Below the pieces are notes generated by a model. That model saw only the letters and a program-made list of their open reading frames with translations, was not told the DNA's origin and did not search any database. Below, one piece after another: positions 15,658 through 23,326 of a stretch of 64,000 nucleotides of DNA. The position numbers were made by a program, and so were the translations under genes. The DNA is from Kineosporia sp. NBRC 101731 (GTDB lineage Bacteria > Actinomycetota > Actinomycetes > Actinomycetales > Kineosporiaceae): the NCBI RefSeq assembly GCF_030269305.1, contig NZ_BSTC01000001.1, forward strand, positions 447,467 through 511,466, read 5' to 3'. Each line of letters starts with the position of its first letter. Position 1 is the first letter of the stretch.

Positions 15658-17049
15658 TTATCGCCGGTACCTGAACAGGTTGTCCCTGTCGTAGAGAGGC
15701 ACCGGGGTGAGGTTGGACGCCCGCGAGGTGAACACCACCGTCGAGCCTCCGCGGGAGATGGCCAGGCCGTGCCCGCCGCTCCAGGCGTTGGCCTGCGTGC
15801 CCGTCGAGCTGACGGAGACCCGACGCGTGGAGCCGGTCTTCAGGTCGCGGCGGAAGACGTCGTAGCCACCGTTGGTGTCGTTCGCGACCAGGTCACCCGC
15901 GAAGGAACTGAAGGTCACGAAGCGACCGTCCGGTGAGATCGTCGCCTCTCCGGAGGCCTCGGTGGGTGCCCTTCCGCTGCGCGTGACGGCGGCCAGGCGG
16001 GTCTTGCCTGTCGTGCGGTCATGGACGTAACCCCGGCCGATCTGCCGGGCCGGCTCCGGGCTGATCAGGCCCAGCAGAGCGAAACCGTTGTAGGTGACGA
16101 CGCTGCCGTTGTGTGAGACGGTCGGCTGCCCGGCACCCAGCCCCTGCGAGGCGACGCCACCGGTGATCTGGCCACCGCCCGGGCCGATCGAGACCCGCCT
16201 CGTCTTCCCGGTGGTCAGCGAATGAGCGAAAACATCGGTGAGCCGGTTGGTATCGCCCGGTACGAGGTTGGCCGCCCCGGAGCTGAACACCACGGTCCGG
16301 CCGTCGCCGGAGATCTGCGGGTCGATGGAGTCCGGTCGCCGGAGGTCGGGTGCCGAGGTGGCCTGGCGGCCTGACGAGGTCACGCTGACCCGGCTGATCC
16401 TTCCGGTCGAGCGCTTCCAGACGAACACGTCACCCAGGCCGTTCGTGTCGCCGGGCACCAGGTCGTCGGCGGAGGAGAAGAAGGCGACCCGGCTGCCGTC
16501 GGCCGAGATGGACGGGCTGTCCCCGCCGCCGGAGTCGGGGGTGCCGCTGACCCCGACACTGATCTTGGTGGTCCTGCCGGTCTTCAGGTCTTGGAAGAAG
16601 ACGTCGCCGCGGTAGGACAGGTCGTCGCCCGCCACCAGGTCGGTCGCCCAGGACGAGAAGGCCACGTAGCGGCCGTTCGAGGAGATGTCGATCTGCGGGC
16701 TGTCTCTGTCGGCCGAGGAGCCGCCCCCCGAGGTGGTCGACACCATGGTGGTGATGCCGGTCTTCGTGTCGCGGACGAAGACGTCCCAGCCGTTGTTGGT
16801 GTCTTGGAGGTTGCGGTCGATGTTCGTCGCCGTGGACGGAAAGGCGATGTACCGGCCGTTCGGCGTGACGGCAGGGTTCTTCTGGTCGCCGTTGGGTGTG
16901 CCGGTGCCCGGCGCCGCGTCGACCGGGAGTACCAGTTCGGTGGTGCTCCCGGGCGCGGCGGCCTGCGCCGGAACGGCCAGGAGGCCGCCGGCGACCACGA
17001 CCGACACGGCGGCCAGTCCTGCAAGCCTGATGACTGCATGCTGCTGCAC
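15658..17049 (-). CDS. Secreted beta-propeller protein with PD40/WD40-like (TolB-type) repeats
   Basis: A 463-aa exported protein. From the GTG at 17049 (AAGGGGG 8 bases upstream) the first 30 residues make a Sec signal peptide ending AQA-A; the frame also opens 10 codons earlier at 17079 but without a ribosome site. The body is a series of six or more repeats of the PD40 kind, each with a P-x-ISSNGRYVAFSS-like strand followed by DVFVRDTKTG. This is typical of the propeller in TolB and many secreted actinobacterial proteins. Such propellers bind partners or polysaccharides. No catalytic domain is attached, and the function is unknown. Confidence 0.8.
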   Translation of the reverse strand: MQQHAVIRLAGLAAVSVVVAGGLLAVPAQAAAPGSTTELVLPVDAAPGTGTPNGDQKNPAVTPNGRYIAFPSTATNIDRNLQDTNNGWDVFVRDTKTGITTMVSTTSGGGSSADRDSPQIDISSNGRYVAFSSWATDLVAGDDLSYRGDVFFQDLKTGRTTKISVGVSGTPDSGGGDSPSISADGSRVAFFSSADDLVPGDTNGLGDVFVWKRSTGRISRVSVTSSGRQATSAPDLRRPDSIDPQISGDGRTVVFSSGAANLVPGDTNRLTDVFAHSLTTGKTRRVSIGPGGGQITGGVASQGLGAGQPTVSHNGSVVTYNGFALLGLISPEPARQIGRGYVHDRTTGKTRLAAVTRSGRAPTEASGEATISPDGRFVTFSSFAGDLVANDTNGGYDVFRRDLKTGSTRRVSVSSTGTQANAWSGGHGLAISRGGSTVVFTSRASNLTPVPLYDRDNLFRYRR

Positions 17050-17807
17050 GGACGTTCCCCCTTGCACGCTGTTGCTCACCCCCGAGCAGAATCAGGCTAA
17101 GCAGGGATCGGGCCGCCCGGAGCCCAAACGGTGAAATTGCCCCAAAGCCCCTCCTTGAACCGATCGTGATCGGCCGGGCGACGGTCAGCCACCGAGGGCA
17201 GAAGACGGGCGCCGGATCAGATCGGCACGGGTGGACGCCGGTCACGCGGTCAGGCGGTCAGCACCGGTGGGTCCCGCATTTCCTGAGGGCTGTGGACAAC
17301 GTGGGGAAGTTCCGGACCCGCCGGTACGGCAGCCCCTGGGGATTCTGCGAAATCCGGTGTGGGTATTCGCGAAATCTCAACGAAAGAGCGGTATTTCGAT
17401 GTCATCGATGAAGCTGGCATTGTCCCCAGCCTGTGCAGAAACCTGTGGATAAGGAACTACAAGAATGAACGCGACAGTGCCCGGCAGGCATGCCGAACGG
17501 GTCCAGACTGGGCCAGGAGCCCAGGATCTGGGGCGTCGGTGGATAACTGGACCCTTTCCGGAAATTTTCGTCGCCCGCGGTTTTCATCGGTGTAACCGGA
17601 AAGACGTTGTGCGGAAACGTCGCTGCCTCTGGAACCGAGCCGCCCGCGGTCGCCGTTGTCCCATGCGGTGGCCACGAACGTTCGCCGGCACTCACTGGTT
17701 CGTGGTCATGTAATCCCCCGCCTTCGGCCGGGAGGTGCCCCCAATTCCCCGGGAAGTGGGGCATGATCACGAACGGGAGGATGGCCACCGCACTAGCCTG
17801 GGCACCC
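17050..17807. other. Long intergenic region with DnaA-box-like sites and a palindromic element
   Basis: About 750 bp without a credible gene. The distal half is less GC-rich than its surroundings. It contains TGTGGACAA (17291-17299), TGTGGATAA (17444-17452), GGTGGATAA (17538-17546), a near-match TTGTCCCCA on the other strand (17420-17428), and a pair of ATTC-GCGAAATC direct repeats near 17342 and 17364. At its right end is the structured element at 17698-17774. Short open frames here look like chance. Confidence 0.5.
17698..17774. repeat. Structured palindromic repeat element, copy 1 (77 bp)
   Basis: Terminal arms GTTCGTGGTCATG (17698-17710) and CATGATCACGAAC (17762-17774) are complementary apart from one base. 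The interior folds further: a CCGCC-TTCG-GGCGG-like hairpin and a CCCCAATTCC/GGAAGTGGGG stem, giving a branched structure. The outer arm matches the arms of the perfect palindrome at 31517-31564. It lies directly upstream of the antiporter gene. Confidence 0.6.
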
Positions 17808-19352
17808 ATGAGCGGTGTGGAGATCTTGCTGATCGTGGGCGCGGGCATCGCGGTGTACGCGATTGCCGGCAAGCGTGGCCTGCAACCCGGCATGGTCGTG
17901 GTGGTGCTCGCGGCCGTGGTCTCGTTCATCCCCGGCGTGCCGAGGCTGGAGCTGGAGAGCGAGCTGATCCTGGCGCTGGTCGTGCCGCCGCTGTTGTACT
18001 CGGCGACCCGGGCCACGCCGGTCAGCGGGTTCGCGGCCAACCTGGGGCCGATCGTCAGCCTCGGTGTGGTGCTGGTCGTGATCACCACCGGCGTGCTGGG
18101 GCTGGTCTCGAGCTGGCTGATGCCCTCGATCGGGCTGGCGGGGGCGTTCGTGCTCGGAGCCGTACTCGCCCCGCCCGACACCATCACCACCGTCTCGCAC
18201 GGCCGGGAACTCGGCCTGCCCCGGCGTGCCACCCAGATCCTGACCGGCGAGAGCCTGGTCAACGACGCCACTGCGCTGACCGTGTTCAGCCTGGCCATCG
18301 CGGCGGTCAACGGGCAGGGCACGTCGGTCGGCGGTGGACTCGCGACATTCCTCCTCACCGTCGTCGTCGGTCTCGTGGTCGGCCTGGTGTTCGCGGTCGG
18401 CACCCTCTCGCTGCGCAAACGCCTCGGCAACCCGACCCTGGAGGTGGCGCTCGTCCTCTTGGTGCCGTTCACCGCGTTCCTGGTGTCCGAGGAACTGCAC
18501 GGCTCCGGCATCCTCGCCGTCGTGGCGGCCGCGTTCATGGTCAGCGCCAACCTGACGTTCGACCCGAAACACCAGTACCCCGGCGCCCATCGCACCCGCC
18601 TGGCCGAGGAACAGGTCTGGAAGGTGATCGATTTCCTGCTGGAGAACTTCGTCTTCGCGTACATCGGGCTCCAGCTGAAGTTCGTGCTGGAAGACCTCGC
18701 CGACGCCGAGGAACTCACCGTCACGCTGATCTCCGCCGGGGTACTGCTCGTGGTCGCCATCGTGGTCCGGATGCTCGGGGTGTTCGGTCTTTTCGGGCGG
18801 CGGGCGCTCGCCGAGCGCTGGGCCGAGTGGATCATGAAGAACGACCCGCGGGCGAGGCTGCGCCGGCAGCAGCGCAACGAGCTCTTCGAGCAGAGACGTC
18901 AGGCTCTGCCCCTCGGGGCCACCAGTTTCCGGGAGAACGTGCTGGTCGGCTGGACCGGCATGCGCGGCATCCTGACCCTGGCCGCGGCCGCCGCGGTGCC
19001 GGAGACCACTACCTCGGGGGCCCCGTTCCCGGGCCGCGACGCGATCCAGGCGATTGCCCTGATCGTCACCCTGGGGACGCTGCTCGTGCAGGGCACGACG
19101 ATCCGGAAGGTCGCCGTGGCCCTGAAGTTCGATGTCGAGGCCGAGAAGCTCGAGACCGTCCGGAACGAGGAACGGGGCCGCGAACTGGTCCGTGACGCCG
19201 TCGGCCCGGACGGCCCGCGGACTCCGGAGGACTACCAGAAGCAGCGTGACGCCGTGGGTTTCGCGATGGCGACGGAGCATCTCGACGAGTCGGTCATGCG
19301 TGAGATCGTTGAGGACATCGACCTGCGCCAGGCTGCCGCGGAGCGAGCTTAG
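17808..19352 (+). CDS. Na+/H+ antiporter, CPA1 (NhaP/NhaK) type
   Basis: A 514-aa polytopic membrane protein that exchanges Na+ or K+ for protons. About 12 helices are predictable from residue 1 to 420. The CPA1 ion-binding signature lies in GAVLAPPDTITTVSHG and the following GESLVNDATALTVFSLA (about 120-165). A hydrophilic C-terminal region (about 435-514) carries charged helices, as in NhaK/YvgP-type proteins. The ATG at 17808 begins the first helix directly; upstream in-frame ATGs at 17763 and 17781 overlap the palindromic element. No Shine-Dalgarno precedes 17808, so a leaderless transcript or the 17781 start are possible. Confidence 0.88.
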   Translation: MSGVEILLIVGAGIAVYAIAGKRGLQPGMVVVVLAAVVSFIPGVPRLELESELILALVVPPLLYSATRATPVSGFAANLGPIVSLGVVLVVITTGVLGLVSSWLMPSIGLAGAFVLGAVLAPPDTITTVSHGRELGLPRRATQILTGESLVNDATALTVFSLAIAAVNGQGTSVGGGLATFLLTVVVGLVVGLVFAVGTLSLRKRLGNPTLEVALVLLVPFTAFLVSEELHGSGILAVVAAAFMVSANLTFDPKHQYPGAHRTRLAEEQVWKVIDFLLENFVFAYIGLQLKFVLEDLADAEELTVTLISAGVLLVVAIVVRMLGVFGLFGRRALAERWAEWIMKNDPRARLRRQQRNELFEQRRQALPLGATSFRENVLVGWTGMRGILTLAAAAAVPETTTSGAPFPGRDAIQAIALIVTLGTLLVQGTTIRKVAVALKFDVEAEKLETVRNEERGRELVRDAVGPDGPRTPEDYQKQRDAVGFAMATEHLDESVMREIVEDIDLRQAAAERA

Positions 19353-19493
19353 AGCCGAATCAGCCAGCCGTCGTGGTGATCTCATCGAGCCGGGGGGAGC
19401 TGTTCGCCGGCGCGTGGTCGTGGTTCACCGGGTAGAGACCGGTCATCGCGTCTTCGAGCAGCACCACGTGATGGTCCAGGGTGCTGCGAGGTA

Positions 19494-20888
19494 CTACCGC
19501 TCCTGCTGATCGGGGTGATCGGTTGTGGTACCGACGGCGGCCAGCGACCGGTCGGGCAGGACGAGGACGGTTCCGAGCAGGCCGACGGCGATCATGAAGA
19601 CGGCCAGGTGATGCAGCCCGCTGCTGCCGGCGGCGTCGCCGAGCAGAGCACCCGAAGCGACGGACGAGAGAATGGCACCCAGATAGACGAAGGTGCGCAG
19701 CAGCCCGGCGGACGAGGCGATCCGGGCCGGTTCCGCCTGGTGGTAGACGGCGTTCTGGTTGGCCAGGTTCACCAGTCCCTGCGGCACCCCGAGCAGAACG
19801 GTGATCACCAGGAGAAGCCAGATCGGACTGTGATCGTTCAGCAGCAGGAGCAGGAAACAGACCGCCACCTGGCTGATCGCGCCGACCAGGAGCTTCATCC
19901 GGATCTCGGCGCGGCGCCCGGTCAACGTCGAGACCAGGATGCCCACCCCGAACAGCGGCAGCAGCACCAGCCCGGTCTGCGAGGCCGAGAGCCCTCGCCC
20001 GTCTTCCAGCCACTGCGTGTAGCCGTACAGGAAACAGTACGAGATCAACGCTGCCAGCATGCTTCTCAGATACGTGACGACCAGGGGACGATTGCCCGCC
20101 AGCACCCGCAGGTCGACGAACGGGTCACCGGTGCGGCGCTCGCGGATCACGAAGGCCACGGCGGCGACCGCGGCGATCACCAGGAGATACAGCAGGCTCG
20201 TGTCCGGCTCCATGAGGAAGAGCAGCAGGGCGATGAGAGTGCCTGCGAAGAGCGCGATCCCGGGCAGGTCGAGGGAATGGTCGGTCTTCTCGTCCAGTTG
20301 TGCGTTCTTCGGCAGGTACAGCAGGGCCAGCACCAGACAGGCCAGCCCGAGCGGGATGTTGAGTGTGAAGGTCGATCGCCAGCCACCGAGCCCGATGAGC
20401 AGTCCGCCCAGCGTCGGACCGACCACGAGGATGGTCTGGCTGGCCACCGAGAGCATGGTGAGAATGCCTGCCGGACTGTCCTGCCCCGTGCGCCGGGACT
20501 CGCTGCGGATCAGGTACATCGCCGCCGGGTAGCCGGCGCAGGTGCCGAGCCCGAGAATCACCCGGGCCACCACCAGAAAACCCAGGTTGGGGGCGAAAGT
20601 GCCGATCAGTCCGGCGATTGCGGTGAACAAAGCACCGGCCAGATAGAGATTGCGGGGGCCGAACATGTCGACCAGGCGACCCACCACGGGCTGCCCGATC
20701 GCCGTGGCCAGGTAGAGGGACGAGACCAGCCAGGCCGTCTCGGAAGGGGATGCGTGCAGCGCCCGCCCGATCGGGATCAGGGCGACCGCGATGATGCTGG
20801 AGTTGATCGGGTTGAGCACTGCCCCGATGATCAGTGGGGCTATCAGGGTGCGGTCGAAACTGGTTCTCGTCACCGTGGTTGCGCTCAT
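19494..20888 (-). CDS. MFS multidrug-type transporter (DHA2/EmrB-like)
   Basis: A 464-aa drug:proton antiporter-type permease with about 14 hydrophobic segments. Motif A appears as GRLVDMFGPRNLYLAG (about 60-75) and motif C-like Gly/Pro-rich ILVVGPTLGGLLIGLGGWRS (about 140-160), typical of exporters. The ATG overlaps the stop of the upstream marR gene (ATGA at 20885-20888), so the two are translationally coupled. The regulator probably senses a compound that the pump exports. A 141-bp convergent gap to the antiporter follows. It contains a 28-codon minus-strand frame (19360-19446) that I do not trust. Confidence 0.88.
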   Translation of the reverse strand: MSATTVTRTSFDRTLIAPLIIGAVLNPINSSIIAVALIPIGRALHASPSETAWLVSSLYLATAIGQPVVGRLVDMFGPRNLYLAGALFTAIAGLIGTFAPNLGFLVVARVILGLGTCAGYPAAMYLIRSESRRTGQDSPAGILTMLSVASQTILVVGPTLGGLLIGLGGWRSTFTLNIPLGLACLVLALLYLPKNAQLDEKTDHSLDLPGIALFAGTLIALLLFLMEPDTSLLYLLVIAAVAAVAFVIRERRTGDPFVDLRVLAGNRPLVVTYLRSMLAALISYCFLYGYTQWLEDGRGLSASQTGLVLLPLFGVGILVSTLTGRRAEIRMKLLVGAISQVAVCFLLLLLNDHSPIWLLLVITVLLGVPQGLVNLANQNAVYHQAEPARIASSAGLLRTFVYLGAILSSVASGALLGDAAGSSGLHHLAVFMIAVGLLGTVLVLPDRSLAAVGTTTDHPDQQER

Positions 20889-21316
20889 ACCCGGGTGATC
20901 CTCTCGATCAGGAGCAGGGCCTCGCGCAGATCGGCGATCTCGGCCTCGGTGGCGTGCTCGCGCAGCATCCGGGCGAGCCACTCGTCCCGGGCCTTCCGGT
21001 AGTCGCGCACGTAGTTCTCGCCGGTGCCGGAGAGGTTGATGAGCTGCCGTCGCCCGTCGTCGGGATCCGGCCGGCGGGCGATGAGCCCGCGTTCGTCCAG
21101 GGCACTCAGCGTGGCGGCCATGGATTGAGGACGCACGCGCTCGGCTTGCGCGAGCAGGCTCAGGGACGATTCGCCCTCCTTGGAGAGGCGCGAGAGCACC
21201 GACGTCTGCGACGGCGTCAGGTCGGAGGCGAACTCCCGGATCCGGCGCCGCATCCGGCTGTAGCTGACGATCAGCTCCTGGGCTGCCAGGGCGGCAGTGT
21301 CTTCCTCGGGTTCCAC
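20885..21316 (-). CDS. MarR-family transcriptional regulator of the adjacent exporter
   Basis: Winged-helix DNA-binding repressor (143 aa from the GTG at 21316). The fold is visible: the helix-turn-helix LSLLAQAERVRPQSMAATLSAL (about 70-90), the wing ARRPDPDDGRRQLINLSGTG, and terminal dimerisation helices. A TTG at 21352 would add 12 residues but would start inside a palindrome that looks like the operator, so the GTG with AGGG 8 bases upstream is preferred. It is cotranscribed with the MFS pump through an ATGA overlap. Confidence 0.85.
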   Translation of the reverse strand: MEPEEDTAALAAQELIVSYSRMRRRIREFASDLTPSQTSVLSRLSKEGESSLSLLAQAERVRPQSMAATLSALDERGLIARRPDPDDGRRQLINLSGTGENYVRDYRKARDEWLARMLREHATEAEIADLREALLLIERITRV

Positions 21317-21331
21317 GAGTTCGACCCTAAG

Positions 21332-21352
21332 TTGTTCAGTCCAGACTGACAA
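21332..21352. promoter_or_regulatory. Palindromic operator before the marR-MFS operon
   Basis: An imperfect inverted repeat of TTGTTCAGTC and GACTGACAA around a CA centre, 15 bases upstream of the chosen GTG. Size and position fit a MarR autoregulatory operator. Confidence 0.55.
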
Positions 21353-21396
21353 GTTTTACCTGAGCAACTGCCGGAACGGCCGGGTGTTCGGGAAAG

Positions 21397-21864
21397 ATGT
21401 CCGATATGCGTAGTCGCCTGGCCGGCCTCAGGGCTCTGCCGAACGATCTCTGGCAAGGAATTGCCCTGTGGGCCGCGATCTTCGGCGTCTTCGCCATCGG
21501 CCACGCCAGCGACCTCGTCAACGCCCGTCTCCAGGGGGACGAGTGGGCGTCCCCGGTCGTCGAGCTGGTCCTGGTGGCGCTCCTCCCGATCGAGGTCGCG
21601 GTGGTGATCCTGGTCGTGGCGCTGCGCCGCCCGGTGGTCGCCCTCGGTGTGGCCGTGGCCCCGGTCGAGGTCGTACTGGGGTGGGGGCTCCTGCTCGCCG
21701 ATCAGGGCCCGATCGACGTCCCGAGCGTCAGGCCACCCCTCGCCACCCTGTGCGGCCTGATCGTCGTGATTTCGGCCCCCTGGCTGTGGTCGGCCCTGCC
21801 CCGAGCCCGGGCGACGCTGGCGGGGTTGCCGATGCAGCCGGACGAGGGCGCTGTCGCCGGATGA
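21397..21864 (+). CDS. Predicted four-helix membrane protein of unknown function
   Basis: A 155-aa hydrophobic protein with about four membrane segments: residues 20-38 (ALWAAIFGVFAIG), 55-78 (VELVLVALLPIEVAVVILVVAL), 80-100 and 115-133. A short cytoplasmic-looking N-terminus and a polar C-terminus flank them. It is divergent from the marR-MFS unit, with a 44- to 80-bp shared promoter region that includes the MarR operator, so it may be under the same control. No family is recognised. The ATG at 21397 has GGGAAAG just upstream; an in-frame ATG three codons later is also possible. Confidence 0.65.
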   Translation: MSDMRSRLAGLRALPNDLWQGIALWAAIFGVFAIGHASDLVNARLQGDEWASPVVELVLVALLPIEVAVVILVVALRRPVVALGVAVAPVEVVLGWGLLLADQGPIDVPSVRPPLATLCGLIVVISAPWLWSALPRARATLAGLPMQPDEGAVAG

Positions 21865-21928
21865 GCCGGGCTGGGCCCGGCAGAGCGGGCGGGCCGGCCG
21901 GGTTACCGATGGCCTGGCCGGACGGGTG

Positions 21929-22333
21929 TCAGTGGCGGCGCCAAGTCTTCTTGCTCGTCAACTGCGAAACTCGTTGGGGAGAAACCCCGAGCACGCGAGC
22001 CACTTCGAGCCCCGCAAGTCCGGAGTTCTTGAGCGCGTTCGCGGTATCCCGTATGGCTCGAGCCGCGACCTCCTGGGCGCGGTCCGCTTCGTCTCGTGCC
22101 TGCTTGGCTTCCTTGACCTTGGCAGCCATCCCGGGGCCGGGATCGATACTCACCAGCGAGACCAGGATGTTTTCGGCCGGGACACCTCGCATGAGGGATA
22201 CGTAATCCGTGACCATCTCATCGACATCGCCCAGTGACTTCACCTGGGTCGTGCCGCCGTCGTCCAGGCGCAGAACCCACCATTTACCCTGCCGCTGAGC
22301 ATGCACTTCGACGGTGATGTCGGCGCTCGTCAT
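21929..22333 (-). CDS. hicB: HicB-like antitoxin with C-terminal helix-turn-helix
   Basis: A 134-aa protein. The N-terminal 60 residues resemble the partial RNase-H-like HicB fold (ITVEVHAQRQGKWWVLRLDD, then a Val/Leu-rich strand). A long charged helix follows (VKEAKQARDEADRAQEVAAR, about 75-95). The C-terminus is a helix-turn-helix (GLAGLEVARVLGVSPQRVSQL, about 105-125) that should bind the operon's palindromic operator. Its ATG overlaps the toxin stop (ATGA, 22330-22333), giving the toxin-first order of hicAB. The open frame extends upstream across the toxin gene but only as a shadow. Confidence 0.75.
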   Translation of the reverse strand: MTSADITVEVHAQRQGKWWVLRLDDGGTTQVKSLGDVDEMVTDYVSLMRGVPAENILVSLVSIDPGPGMAAKVKEAKQARDEADRAQEVAARAIRDTANALKNSGLAGLEVARVLGVSPQRVSQLTSKKTWRRH

Positions 22334-22542
22334 CCCAGCCACCCCTTCGGTCCACAAGCGATATCGGCTTCGATGCTGTCCACCACACCTGGCGAGATCT
22401 GCCGGTGCCGAGGAACTGCCGTTCGGTGTTTGTCGCTGCAGTCGCATAACCAAACCGTGTGCTTCCTGCCCTCGCGTAGTACTTCGCACCCAATGGCCCG
22501 CAAGGCGCGCTCAACGGCCCGCCTCTTCATCGGCGCTGTCAC
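22330..22542 (-). CDS. hicA: HicA-type toxin (predicted mRNA interferase)
   Basis: A 70-aa protein with the double-stranded-RNA-binding-like HicA fold: MKRRAVERALRAIG, then GRKHTVWLC with the His expected at the active site, and VPRHRQISPGVVDSI. HicA cleaves mRNA when its partner HicB is depleted. The frame begins at GTG 22542; an ATG four codons later (22530) gives the more usual MKRR N-terminus and may be the real start. The operator palindrome ends 5 bases upstream of the GTG. The pair sits between an unrelated membrane protein and a two-component system, as expected for a mobile toxin-antitoxin cassette. Confidence 0.78.
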   Translation of the reverse strand: MTAPMKRRAVERALRAIGCEVLREGRKHTVWLCDCSDKHRTAVPRHRQISPGVVDSIEADIACGPKGWLG

Positions 22543-22546
22543 AGTC

Positions 22547-22580
22547 TAGTCCCCCTAGATACATTGATCTAGAGGGACTA
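22547..22580. promoter_or_regulatory. Operator palindrome of the hicAB-like pair
   Basis: 14-base arms TAGTCCCCCTAGAT (22547-22560) and ATCTAGAGGGACTA (22567-22580), complementary except for one base, with a 6-base AT-rich spacer. It lies immediately upstream of the toxin gene and overlaps its likely promoter. Confidence 0.75.
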
Positions 22581-22627
22581 TAGCCAAGCTTGTCGACTAA
22601 GAGTAAATGGTCGGTTGCGCTACGAAT

Positions 22628-23326
22628 TCACGGGGCTCCTCGCCACCGGTACTCGATCTCCGGGCGCCCGGCCCCGCCGTAACGGGAACCCCGATGGGCC
22701 AGGCCGGTTTCGACCAGATACTCGAGATATCGGCGGACCCCGACGCGGGACATACCCACAGCCTCCGCCGCCACCATGGCGGTGATGGCGCCGTCGCTCG
22801 AGCGCAAGGTGCCGATCACGCGTTCCAGGGAGTCGGCGCTCATGCCCTTCGGGAGTTGCTGTTCCGAGGATCCGCCGCGCAGGTCGCCGAGCATGCGATC
22901 TACCTCGCGTTGGTCGATCTCGTCGCCCGCGACCGAGGTGACCTGGGCGCGGAAGTCGGCGTAGCTGGTCAGGCGGTCGCGCAGGGTGGCGAAGGTGAAG
23001 GGTTTCAGCAGGTACTGGGCCACGCCGTTCGCCACGGCACCGCGCACGATGGCCAGGTCGCGGGCCGAGGTGACGGCGATGACGTCGGCATCCACGCCCC
23101 GGGCCCGCATGATCCGATGTACCTCGAGGCCGTGCAGGTCGGGCAGATTCATGTCCAGGAGCACGAGATCGACGCGCTGGTGCGTGACCTCGTGCAGGGC
23201 CGCGGCGCCGGTGCGGGCCACGCCGACGACGGAGAACCGGGGCAGGCGGCGCACGTACTCGGCGTGGGCACGGGCAGCGAGTTCGTCGTCCTCCACCACC
23301 AGGGTGCGGATCGGGGCGTCACTCAT
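22628..23326 (-). CDS. dctR: Response regulator, CitB/DcuR (DctR) type
   Basis: The 232-aa protein has an N-terminal receiver domain with the acidic pair at 13-14, phospho-acceptor Asp58 (VDLVLLDMNLPD) and Lys108 (QYLLKPF). A C-terminal winged helix (about 165-228, AEAVGMSRVGVRRYLEYLVETG) is typical of the CitB/DcuR subfamily that controls uptake of citrate or C4-dicarboxylates. It overlaps the 3' end of the kinase gene by 4 bases (ATGA, 23323-23326), so both come from one transcript. The divergent dctA transporter is the obvious target. Confidence 0.9.
   Translation of the reverse strand: MSDAPIRTLVVEDDELAARAHAEYVRRLPRFSVVGVARTGAAALHEVTHQRVDLVLLDMNLPDLHGLEVHRIMRARGVDADVIAVTSARDLAIVRGAVANGVAQYLLKPFTFATLRDRLTSYADFRAQVTSVAGDEIDQREVDRMLGDLRGGSSEQQLPKGMSADSLERVIGTLRSSDGAITAMVAAEAVGMSRVGVRRYLEYLVETGLAHRGSRYGGAGRPEIEYRWRGAP

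Noticed and set aside
16591-17134. Plus-strand frames opposite the secreted propeller gene
   Set aside because: Antisense shadows of the PD40 protein; no ribosome sites or motifs.
17280-17550. DnaA-box cluster considered as the chromosomal origin
   Set aside because: No dnaA, dnaN, rpmH or gyr genes nearby and too few boxes for an actinobacterial oriC.
19360-19446. A 28-codon minus-strand frame beyond the MFS gene (MTGLYPVNHDH...) with plausible codon use
   Set aside because: No ribosome binding site, no recognisable motif, and the longer frame is a shadow of the MFS gene; the 141-bp convergent gap is better explained as untranslated ends.
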